The position numbers and the translations under genes were made by a program. The notes beneath the pieces were generated by a model. The model worked only from the letters and a program-made list of their open reading frames with translations. It ran no database searches and was not told the origin of the DNA. Shown here in pieces: positions 25,595-32,673 of a stretch of DNA of 47,926 bases; position 1 is the stretch's first letter, and each line of letters begins with the position of its first letter. Origin of the DNA: an uncultured Oscillospiraceae bacterium (GTDB lineage: Bacteria; Bacillota; Clostridia; Oscillospirales; Oscillospiraceae); the NCBI GenBank assembly GCA_947624395.1, contig CANQKA010000005.1, positions 1-47,926 on the forward strand, in the 5' to 3' direction.

Positions 25595-26863
25595 ATGTCC
25601 GTATTGGCCCTGGTCCTGTTCATCCTCACCTACTGCCTGATGATCGCGCTGCCCAAATTCCGGCCATGGGTGGCCCTGTCCAGCGCGGCGCTGTATGTGA
25701 TACTGGGCTTCGTGTCCCCCGCCGGGCTGGGTGACGCCATCGACTGGAACGTGCTGATGATGCTGTCCGGCACCATGGGCACGGTGAGCCTGTTCATCGA
25801 GTCGCGCATGCCCAATCGGATGGCGGAGGTATTGCTCGCCAAGACGCCAAACGTCATGTGGGTGGCGGTGGCTATGAGCCTGTTCGCCGGGGTGGTCTCC
25901 GCCTTCGTGGACAATGTGGCGACGGTGCTCATGCTGGCGCCGGTGGGCCTCGCCATCGCGAAAAAGCTGAACACCAGCCCAGTGCCGCTGCTCATCTGCA
26001 TCGCCGTAAGCTCCAATTTGCAGGGCGCGGCCACCCTGGTGGGCGACACCACCAGTATCATGCTGGGCGGCTACGCGGACATGGACTTTCTGGACTTCTT
26101 CTTCATGGACGGCAGGTTCAGCATCTTCTGGGCCGTGGAGCTGGGCGCGCTGGTGACGGTGCCCATCATCATGTGGATGTTCCGGGACCAGCGCTCGCCT
26201 GTCAGCATCCCGGACAGGACCGAGGTCACGAACTACGTGCCTACATACCTGCTGCTGGGTACGGTGCTGCTGCTGATCGCCGCGTCCTTCATCCCCGGCA
26301 AGCCGGCCATTACCAACGGCCTTATCTGCATCGGCGTGTTTCTGGTGGGGGCGGTCCACTCCCGGCTGCGGGAGAAGAGCTGGCACAACGTGAAGGCCGC
26401 CTTTTTGGAGATCGACTACCAGACCCTTCTGCTGCTGGCGGGGCTGTTCGTGGTGATAGCGGGCATCACGGCCGGCGGCGTCATCGACGCCATCGCGGCC
26501 CTGTTCGTCCGGGTGGGCGGCAGCAACCTTTTCGTCATGTACTCCATCATCGTGTGGGGCTCGGTGCTGTTTTCCGCGTTCGTGGACAACATTCCCTATG
26601 TGGCCACCATGCTGCCCGTTGTCACCGGCATCGCCGCCAGCATGGACTGCTCCCCCATTTTGCTGTACTTCGGCCTGCTCACCGGCGCGACCCTGGGCGG
26701 CAATATCACCCCCATCGGCGCGTCCGCCAATATCACCGCCATCGGCATTTTGCGCCGCCAGGGCCACGAGGTCAGCACCAGGGACTTCATGCGCGTGGGC
26801 GTGCCCTTTACCCTGGCTGCGGTCATGACCGGCTACCTCTTCTGCTGGTTTATATGGAAATGA
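25595..26863 (+). CDS. ArsB/NhaD/SLC13-superfamily ion transporter under riboswitch control
   Basis: 422 residues, polytopic (about 11-12 segments). Two related halves carry the superfamily signatures: VVSAFVDNVATVLMLAPV and AVSSNLQGAATLVGDTTS in the first, VLFSAFVDNIPYVATMLPV and TGATLGGNITPIGASANI in the second. These are the helical-hairpin substrate sites of the ion transporter superfamily. Substrate cannot be read from the motifs: arsenite, citrate-metal, sodium and dicarboxylate carriers all share them. Control by a Mn2+-type riboswitch suggests a role in manganese handling, perhaps export (inference). GGAAGGAG lies 8 bases before the ATG. Confidence 0.85.
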   Translation: MSVLALVLFILTYCLMIALPKFRPWVALSSAALYVILGFVSPAGLGDAIDWNVLMMLSGTMGTVSLFIESRMPNRMAEVLLAKTPNVMWVAVAMSLFAGVVSAFVDNVATVLMLAPVGLAIAKKLNTSPVPLLICIAVSSNLQGAATLVGDTTSIMLGGYADMDFLDFFFMDGRFSIFWAVELGALVTVPIIMWMFRDQRSPVSIPDRTEVTNYVPTYLLLGTVLLLIAASFIPGKPAITNGLICIGVFLVGAVHSRLREKSWHNVKAAFLEIDYQTLLLLAGLFVVIAGITAGGVIDAIAALFVRVGGSNLFVMYSIIVWGSVLFSAFVDNIPYVATMLPVVTGIAASMDCSPILLYFGLLTGATLGGNITPIGASANITAIGILRRQGHEVSTRDFMRVGVPFTLAAVMTGYLFCWFIWK

Positions 26864-26948
26864 AAGGCTGACACCGGCGGGCAGCAAAAGTCAGGACAAC
26901 GTTCTGCTTTTCCGCTAAAATGACGCCAGCACGGAAGGAGGCGGAGCC

Positions 26949-27821
26949 ATGGACTGGGCCGCGGGCATCCAGCGGGCACTGGACTACATCGAATCGCACC
27001 TGACGGACGGCGAGCTGGACTACGGCGACATCGCCCGACAGGCGGCCTGTTCCCCCTTCTACTTCCAGCGCATCTTCGGGGCCCTGTGCGGCATGAGCCT
27101 GGGCGAGTACATCCGGGCACGGCGGCTGACCCTAGCCGGCAGGGAGCTGGCCGCCGGGGGCGCGAAGGTGCTGGACACGGCGCTGAAGTACGGCTACGAG
27201 AGCCCGGAGAGTTTCGCTCGCGCCTTTGCCCGCTTCCACGGCGTGACCCCCTCGGAGGCCCGGCGGGACGGCTCCCGGCTGCGGTCCTTCTCCCCGCTTT
27301 CCGTGCATCTCACACTGAAAGGCGGTACCATCATGGACTATCAAATCGCGGACAAACCCGGCTTCACCCTTTTGGAAAAGGTGGAGCGCCACACCATCGC
27401 GGACAGCGAGAACCTGAACACCATCCCGGACTTCTGGACCCGTGTCCAGGCCGACGGGACCATAGAAAAGCTCCTGTCCCTGGCCTCGGACAAGACCTGT
27501 GTTTTGGGCGTCTGCTACGGCGATCAGCCCACCGACGACAAGACCTTCGACTACGCCATCGCGGTCCCTGTGGACCCGGAAACGCCCGTCCCGGAGGGCT
27601 TTCGGCGCACGGCTATCCCCGCCCGGACCTGGGCGGTATTCGACTGCGCCGGGGCCATGCCGGACGCCATTCAAGCTCTCTGGCATCGGATCATCACCGA
27701 GTTCTTCCCCGGCTCCGCCTACGAGCCCACCTGTGAGCTGGACATGGAGGCATACCCCGACGGGGACATGACGGCCCCGGACTACCACAGCCAGATCTGG
27801 GTCCCAATTACCAGAAAATAA
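26949..27821 (+). CDS. AraC family regulator with GyrI-like effector domain
   Basis: 290 residues. The N-terminus has two helix-turn-helix motifs of the AraC/XylS type (about 8-105: LDYGDIARQAACSPFYFQRIF and VLDTALKYGYESPESFARAFARFHGVTPSEARR). The C-terminus (about 125-290) is a GyrI/Rob-like effector-binding domain (YQIADKPGFTLLEKVERHTI... ending YHSQIWVPI), which in relatives binds small hydrophobic molecules. Start ATG 26949 has GGAAGGAGG upstream. Stand-alone gene with its own terminator; targets unknown. Confidence 0.92.
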   Translation: MDWAAGIQRALDYIESHLTDGELDYGDIARQAACSPFYFQRIFGALCGMSLGEYIRARRLTLAGRELAAGGAKVLDTALKYGYESPESFARAFARFHGVTPSEARRDGSRLRSFSPLSVHLTLKGGTIMDYQIADKPGFTLLEKVERHTIADSENLNTIPDFWTRVQADGTIEKLLSLASDKTCVLGVCYGDQPTDDKTFDYAIAVPVDPETPVPEGFRRTAIPARTWAVFDCAGAMPDAIQALWHRIITEFFPGSAYEPTCELDMEAYPDGDMTAPDYHSQIWVPITRK

Positions 27822-27826
27822 GAAAC

Positions 27827-27862
27827 GGAGGCACGGTCACAATGACCGTGCCTCCTGCATTT
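27827..27862 (+). terminator. Terminator of the AraC-type gene
   Basis: A 13-bp perfect stem (27827-27839 with 27843-27855, 3-base loop) followed by TGCATTTT. It may serve both converging genes. Confidence 0.75.
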
Positions 27863-27870
27863 TAATGCTG

Positions 27871-28158
27871 TCAAAGCTCCGCACGGAGCTCAAATTCCCG
27901 GGCCTGACGGCGCTTTCGGTCGTGGGTATAGTACACCGCCACGCCCAGCGCGGCCAGCGTCAGCACAAAGTGCAGCGCGCAGCACTCCCGCGCCGTGGGC
28001 AGTCCGCCCAGGGGCACCGCGTCCTCCCGGACCACCACTTCTTCCGTTATCGTATAGCCCTTGTCCGGCTCTTCCGCTGCCAGCGCCGTGACGCCCAGCG
28101 CGCCAAAGGCCAGCACGAAAGCCAGCGCCAGCGCCAACAACCGTCTTGTCCTGTTCAT
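27871..28158 (-). CDS. Small secreted/membrane protein with a sortase-signal-like tail
   Basis: 95 residues. A signal peptide (MNRTRRLLALALAFVLAFG, cut after TALA or ALAA) is followed by about 30 acidic residues. The end has VPLGGLPTA, a hydrophobic helix (CALHFVLTLAALGVAVYY) and a basic tail (RKRRQ). That order resembles cell-wall sorting signals, but the TG of LPxTG is absent. Start 28158 was chosen as the start of the signal peptide; ATGs at 28167 and 28170 are closer to the GGGAGG site and also possible. Function unknown. Confidence 0.6.
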   Translation of the reverse strand: MNRTRRLLALALAFVLAFGALGVTALAAEEPDKGYTITEEVVVREDAVPLGGLPTARECCALHFVLTLAALGVAVYYTHDRKRRQAREFELRAEL

Positions 28159-28231
28159 GATACCCATCATCCTCCCGGTCCGCCAATGGCGGTCTCCATG
28201 ATAGTAAGACGGGCAAAGGCGCAAAAACGGC

Positions 28232-28459
28232 TCACTTTTCCGAAAAATTTTCAAAATCTGTATACCGCTTGCTCATCGCCCCGTAGCGGAACCGGGCCAG
28301 CTCGTTCTTGGCCAGCACGTCCGCCTCGCTGCCCCGGTACTGGCAGCGGATGCAATAATACTCGCCCTTTTCCTTGTCGTAGAACATGTCGATGTCCAGG
28401 TCCCGCATGAAGCAGGACGGGCACCGGTAATTCAGTCTGCCCTTTCCAGCCTGAGCCAT
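28232..28459 (-). CDS. Small zinc-ribbon-like protein
   Basis: 75 residues with two CxxC pairs (CPSC at 13-16, CIRC at 36-39), spaced as in a zinc ribbon. The intervening segment is acidic/aromatic (DLDIDMFYDKEKGEYY). AGGAGG lies 10 bases before ATG 28459. The start lies inside the end of the preceding 612-aa gene (28-base overlap), so translation is probably coupled. Role unknown. Confidence 0.65.
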   Translation of the reverse strand: MAQAGKGRLNYRCPSCFMRDLDIDMFYDKEKGEYYCIRCQYRGSEADVLAKNELARFRYGAMSKRYTDFENFSEK

Positions 28460-30270
28460 GTGCTGAACGCCTCCTTTTCTTGCAGTGTGCCCGTATAGCC
28501 CAGGGTGAACATGGGACTGAAGGCGTAGCCCTCCCGGACGTAGCCTGTCTTGTCCCGGCCCTCGCAGGTCATGGTCACCTTCGTCTTGATGGGCGGCAGG
28601 GTGCAGTTCACCTCGTCCGCCCCGGCCAGCGACGCCTCCCGACACCGGTAGGCGTAGGGAATGATCTTTTTCTGCTGCCCCGCCTGTACCGCCAGGGTCA
28701 GGCTCGTCATGTCCTCCGGGTACTCGGTGGTGCCGTAGCACGCCACCATGTACTCGTTGACGGTGACAACCGCGGTCGGGTCGCTCATGGAAAGCACCCT
28801 CCGCTCGACCTTCACCGCACCAGTGCCCTCCGGGAAGGTGAGCACCGTCTGCAATTTCACAGTCAGGTCGGAAAACTCTATCTCCACCGGGTCCAATGTC
28901 AGGATGCGGTCGTTGCCAGCTTTCGAGAAATGGCCGTGGGTCCTGCAAAGGCACAGGTCCACTTCCTCCCCGTTGTGGCATATCTTGGCGCTGCGGATGG
29001 TCCCCTCTCCGGCGTAGTGGGTGAAGTACCCGGCCCGGTATTTCTCCTGAATGAGGAACGGGTAGCTGGCGTCCTGGACGTGGGGCGTGCCGATGCCCAC
29101 GGGCCACTCCAGCTTGGCCGCATATGGCCGCAGGTCCACGATAGCCCCGCCCTGGTCCATGTTCACGCACACACGCATGTACGGGTCGCAGTACCAGAAA
29201 AGCTGCTTGTCGCTGCCGTACAAAATATCCCGCCACAGGGCGCACTCCGGCTCGGTGTAGTGCTTATTCTCCCGGTAAAAGTCCGCGAACTCGCTCATGG
29301 TCATGTCCGTGAGCTTGCCCTCTTTTTTGAGCTTGCCATAGTACGCGCACCCGTCCTCGTAGGACTTCTTCAGCAGCTCGTATGGCGCCTCCCACCGGCC
29401 CATCTTGTTCATCCAGCCGGGACCTACGAACATCATGTTGTAGGCATAGCCGTTGTTGAACTTCGCCAGATACCGGTACTGGTCGATGAGGTTATAGAGG
29501 TACGGGTATTCCCAGGTCTTTGTGTCGTAGATCATGCCCCGCAGGACGTTTTGCGGGTGGGTGCCAAAGTTGGAGCCGTTGCCGTCGTAGCACGCCAGCA
29601 GGTCCCGGCTCAGGTGGGGTATAGCCACGATGCCGCTGTCCTCCGATTCGTTGGCGGCGGGCGCGTGGGTATTCTGCTTCGAGGGTATCCATGGGGCCCA
29701 TGGTCCGCCGTCCATAAAGGTGTACCAGCTGTTGTTGCAGGTGTGGTAGGCCTTGGGCCCTTCCTCCCAGCAGGTGGCCACGGCGCACTTGACGGACGGG
29801 TACGACCCCTTGATGAAGTTAATGAGGTCCGCGTCCATATAGTAGGACCCGGTGGACTCCGGGTAAAAGCCGAACCGGTCGTAAAACTTGCCGAACACAT
29901 CCCGGACGATGGTCTTCTTTTCCTCCATAGAGAACATCCAGATGCAGAAATCCTTGGTCTGGTACTTCTCCCGGAACTGCTCGCATGGAAGCCCCAGCAG
30001 GCTCAGGGATATCTCGTCGCCGTACTTTTCGTGGTGCTCCTTGGCGATGGTCACGGCCTCGTCGTTAAAAAGGCTGGCGTAGGTCATTTGGATGGTGGTC
30101 TTGAGCCCATTTTTGTGGGCAATTTCCTGTTGGGTCTTGAAGATGTCCAGGCTTTCGGTCAACAGCGCACCGCGGCCGATGTCCTCCGCCCTGCCCTGGC
30201 CCGTGACCTTCTCGGCGTACTCCGGCACCATCTCCGGCCGGTGGACGATGTTGACGATGAACCGATCCAT
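28432..30270 (-). CDS. Probable carbohydrate-active enzyme, family not identified
   Basis: 612 residues, no signal peptide, cytosolic. The N-terminal 330 residues look like an (alpha/beta) barrel with acidic residues at strand ends (RFGFYPESTGSYYMDADLI, AVATCWEEG, MTYASLFNDEAV). The rest is beta-rich (VKLQTVLTFPEGTGAVKVERRV), as in glycosidases with beta-sandwich tails. A polysaccharide deacetylase-like or distant glycosidase fold is likely; I do not recognise the family. Start ATG 30270 has AGGAGG 9 bases upstream. It is divergent from a GH42 beta-galactosidase with interleaved promoters, which supports a shared carbohydrate role. Confidence 0.55.
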   Translation of the reverse strand: MDRFIVNIVHRPEMVPEYAEKVTGQGRAEDIGRGALLTESLDIFKTQQEIAHKNGLKTTIQMTYASLFNDEAVTIAKEHHEKYGDEISLSLLGLPCEQFREKYQTKDFCIWMFSMEEKKTIVRDVFGKFYDRFGFYPESTGSYYMDADLINFIKGSYPSVKCAVATCWEEGPKAYHTCNNSWYTFMDGGPWAPWIPSKQNTHAPAANESEDSGIVAIPHLSRDLLACYDGNGSNFGTHPQNVLRGMIYDTKTWEYPYLYNLIDQYRYLAKFNNGYAYNMMFVGPGWMNKMGRWEAPYELLKKSYEDGCAYYGKLKKEGKLTDMTMSEFADFYRENKHYTEPECALWRDILYGSDKQLFWYCDPYMRVCVNMDQGGAIVDLRPYAAKLEWPVGIGTPHVQDASYPFLIQEKYRAGYFTHYAGEGTIRSAKICHNGEEVDLCLCRTHGHFSKAGNDRILTLDPVEIEFSDLTVKLQTVLTFPEGTGAVKVERRVLSMSDPTAVVTVNEYMVACYGTTEYPEDMTSLTLAVQAGQQKKIIPYAYRCREASLAGADEVNCTLPPIKTKVTMTCEGRDKTGYVREGYAFSPMFTLGYTGTLQEKEAFSTWLRLERAD

Positions 30271-30292
30271 AGGCATTTCCCTCCTGGTGTGC

Positions 30293-30320
30293 TTGCATAG
30301 CGCGGAAATTATTGTATAAT
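30293..30320 (+). promoter_or_regulatory. Promoter of the GH42 gene
   Basis: -35 TTGCAT (30293-30298), 16-base spacer, perfect -10 TATAAT (30315-30320). The -10 lies 3 bases from the divergent -10. Confidence 0.7.
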
Positions 30321-30322
30321 CA

Positions 30323-30351
30323 GTTATAACAATAAATTTTTCCCACGTCAA
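30323..30351 (-). promoter_or_regulatory. Promoter of the 612-aa carbohydrate gene
   Basis: Minus strand: -35 TTGACG (30346-30351), 17-base spacer, -10 TATAAC (30323-30328). The transcripts of the two divergent promoters would start within each other's promoter, so they should compete. Confidence 0.7.
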
Positions 30352-30366
30352 GTGGAGGTATTTCTT

Positions 30367-32382
30367 ATGACGGAAAAATTGCTGTACGGCGCGGCCTATT
30401 ACGCCGAGTACATGCCCGTGGAGCGTATCGACAGGGACATGCAAATGCTGTCCGACGCGGGCTTCAACACCATCCGCGTGGCGGAGTCGGCCTGGAGCAC
30501 CTGGGAGCCGCGGGACGGCCAGTTCGACTTCTCCCTTTTGCTGCGGGTGCTGGACGCCGCCCAAAAGCACGGCATAAGCGTGATCGTGGGCACGCCCACC
30601 TACGCCATACCCCCCTGGCTTGCCAACAAATACCCGGACATTTTATCCGACACCCACGCCGGCCCCAACCGGTACGGGCCAAGGCAGAATTTCGACATCA
30701 CCCACCCCGGCTACCGCTTCCACGCCGAGCGCATCATCCGAAAGCTGGCGGAGGCGGTCAGCGGCCACCCAAGCGTCATAGGCTGGCAGATCGACAACGA
30801 GACAAAGCCATACGACACCTGCTCCCCAAGGGCCCAGGCGCTTTTTAAGGACTGGCTTCAGGACAAGTTCGGCACGGTGGAAAATTTGAATCAGGCCATG
30901 GGCCTTGCCTACTGGTCCAACTCCCTGGGCAGCTGGGACGATCTGCCCGACGTGCGCGGGACCATCAACGCCAGCCTGGGCGCGGAATACCAGGCGTTCC
31001 AGCGCTATCTGGTGACGGAATTTCTGCTGTGGCAGCGGTCCATTCTGGACGAATACAGGCGCCCGGACCAGTTCGTCACCCACAACTTCGACTACGCCTG
31101 GCGGGGCTATTCCTACGGCTACCAGCCGGACGTGGACCAGTTCGACGCCGCCGAGGCCGTGACCGTGACCGGGTGCGACATCTACCACCCCGGCGCGGGG
31201 GACTTAACTGGCGCGGAGATCGCCTTCGGCGGCAACGTGGCAAGGGGGCTTAAAAAGGCCAACTATCTGGTCCTGGAGACCCAGGCCCAGGGACCCTTTG
31301 GCCGTCTTCCCTACCCCGGCCAGCTGCGTTTACAGGCCCTCAGCCACTTAGCCGGCGGCGCGGACGGCATAGAATACTGGCACTGGCACAGCATCCACAA
31401 CGCCATAGAGAGCTACTGGAAAGGCGTTTTGAGCCACGACCTGGCCCCCAACGAGACATACCGGGCGTGCGCCGCCATCGGCGCGGAGCTTCGGGCGCTG
31501 TCGCCAAACGTGCTGCACCTCAATAAGCGCTCTCACGTGGCCGTGATGGTCAGCAACCGGTCCCAGACGGGCCTGCAGTGGTTCCCCGCCGCGCCCATGA
31601 ACACCCAGCCAAAGCGGGACTACAGCGACTATCTGCGCTGGCTGTGCGACAGTCTATATCGCCTGAACATAGAATATGACATCATCTCCGACGCAGAGCG
31701 GGACTTCTCCGATTACGATCTGGTGGTCCTGCCCTGCCTGTACGCCGCGCCGGAGGACCTGCTGCGGGCCGTGGACGGCTACGTGCGCCAGGGCGGGCAC
31801 ATTCTGGTCACGTTCCGCACGGGCTTTGCGGACGAAAACCTGAAGATCTACCACGACGCCCAGCCCCATATGCTCACGGACTGCCTGGGGCTGACCTACG
31901 ACCGGTTCACGTACCCGGAATCGGGCACGGCCCTTGCCTCCGACAGCGTGAAATTGCCCGCGCACGTGGCGGTGACGGACTGGATGGAGCTTTTGGAACT
32001 GCGGGGCGCCGAGGCCCTTTGCGTCTATCAGCACCCGGTGTGGGGCGGCGTGCCTGCCGTGACAACGCACGGATATGGAGCAGGTCAGGCCGCCTATCTG
32101 GCCGCGTACTTTGACCCGGCGGGTCTGGATGCGGTGCTGGAAGCGTTGCTGCCCAAACTGGGCGTGACAGTGCCGCAAGAGCGCTTCCCGCTCATCGTCC
32201 GCCGTGGGACCAACGCGCAGGGCCGCCAAATCGTATTCTATATGAACTTCTCCGGCGCGTCCCTGACCGTGGAAAAGCACCCCGCCGGCGTGTTCCTGCC
32301 GGAAAACGAGCCCATCGCCGAAAACGAACCGTTCACCCTTCCCCCCTGGGGCGTGCGGGTGCTAAAAGCCTCCCCTGTGTAA
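30367..32382 (+). CDS. Beta-galactosidase, glycoside hydrolase family 42
   Basis: Retaining beta-galactosidase, 671 residues, cytosolic (no signal peptide). The catalytic barrel covers about 1-380: the acid/base is Glu145 in GWQIDNE and the nucleophile Glu304 in LVLETQ. The GH42 trimerisation (Rossmann-like) domain follows (about 395-600: VAVMVSNRSQTGLQWF, DYDLVVLPCLYAAPEDLL) and then a short beta C-terminal domain. Start ATG 30367 has GGAGG 8 bases upstream. The last five codons and the stop fall inside a repeat element (32368-32538), so the native C-terminus may have been altered by its insertion. Confidence 0.93.
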   Translation: MTEKLLYGAAYYAEYMPVERIDRDMQMLSDAGFNTIRVAESAWSTWEPRDGQFDFSLLLRVLDAAQKHGISVIVGTPTYAIPPWLANKYPDILSDTHAGPNRYGPRQNFDITHPGYRFHAERIIRKLAEAVSGHPSVIGWQIDNETKPYDTCSPRAQALFKDWLQDKFGTVENLNQAMGLAYWSNSLGSWDDLPDVRGTINASLGAEYQAFQRYLVTEFLLWQRSILDEYRRPDQFVTHNFDYAWRGYSYGYQPDVDQFDAAEAVTVTGCDIYHPGAGDLTGAEIAFGGNVARGLKKANYLVLETQAQGPFGRLPYPGQLRLQALSHLAGGADGIEYWHWHSIHNAIESYWKGVLSHDLAPNETYRACAAIGAELRALSPNVLHLNKRSHVAVMVSNRSQTGLQWFPAAPMNTQPKRDYSDYLRWLCDSLYRLNIEYDIISDAERDFSDYDLVVLPCLYAAPEDLLRAVDGYVRQGGHILVTFRTGFADENLKIYHDAQPHMLTDCLGLTYDRFTYPESGTALASDSVKLPAHVAVTDWMELLELRGAEALCVYQHPVWGGVPAVTTHGYGAGQAAYLAAYFDPAGLDAVLEALLPKLGVTVPQERFPLIVRRGTNAQGRQIVFYMNFSGASLTVEKHPAGVFLPENEPIAENEPFTLPPWGVRVLKASPV

Positions 32383-32538
32383 GGAGAGGTGGCGCGGCGC
32401 AAGCCGCACTACTTATGGCCCCCTTGTCAAAGGGGGCTGGCAGCGCAAAGCGCTGACTGGGGGATTGTCTTTCGTCCAACAGCAATCCCCCCGGCCGCCG
32501 ATGGCGGCCACCCCCCTTTAACAAGGGGGGCTTTCAAT
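32368..32538. repeat. Compound GC-rich repeat element, copy A (MITE/REP-like)
   Basis: Three modules. Module 1 (32368-32409) is GCCTCCCCT...GAGAGG then TGGCGCGGCGCAAGCCGC. Module 2 (32417-32466) is a GGCCCCCTT/AAGGGGGC hairpin then a CAGCGC/GCGCTG hairpin and CTGGGGGATTG. Module 3 (32483-32538) is a module-2-like unit in inverse orientation (CAATCCCCC... AAGGGGGGCTTTCAAT). Modules 1 and 2 recur at 36666-36795 in a different arrangement. Confidence 0.75.
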
Positions 32539-32596
32539 AAGGGAGGGCCGTCAATAATGTGCGCCCAATGGCCCGTGTTTTTGGCGAAAATCCCTC

Positions 32597-32626
32597 TTGT
32601 GCGCATTGGCGGGGACAGTGTACAAT
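32597..32626 (+). promoter_or_regulatory. Promoter of the ParB-like/BMP fusion gene
   Basis: -35 TTGTGC (32597-32602), 18-base spacer, -10 TACAAT (32621-32626), 48 bases before the start codon. Confidence 0.55.
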
Positions 32627-32673
32627 GCGCGGTGAACGGAAGGCGTGACCTGCCAGGCCAGAAAGGAAATTCC

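Noticed and set aside
28480-30300. 606-codon plus-strand frame opposite the 612-aa gene
   Set aside because: Low-complexity valine/leucine/histidine-rich translation, no ribosome site, and the minus strand has a normal protein and start.
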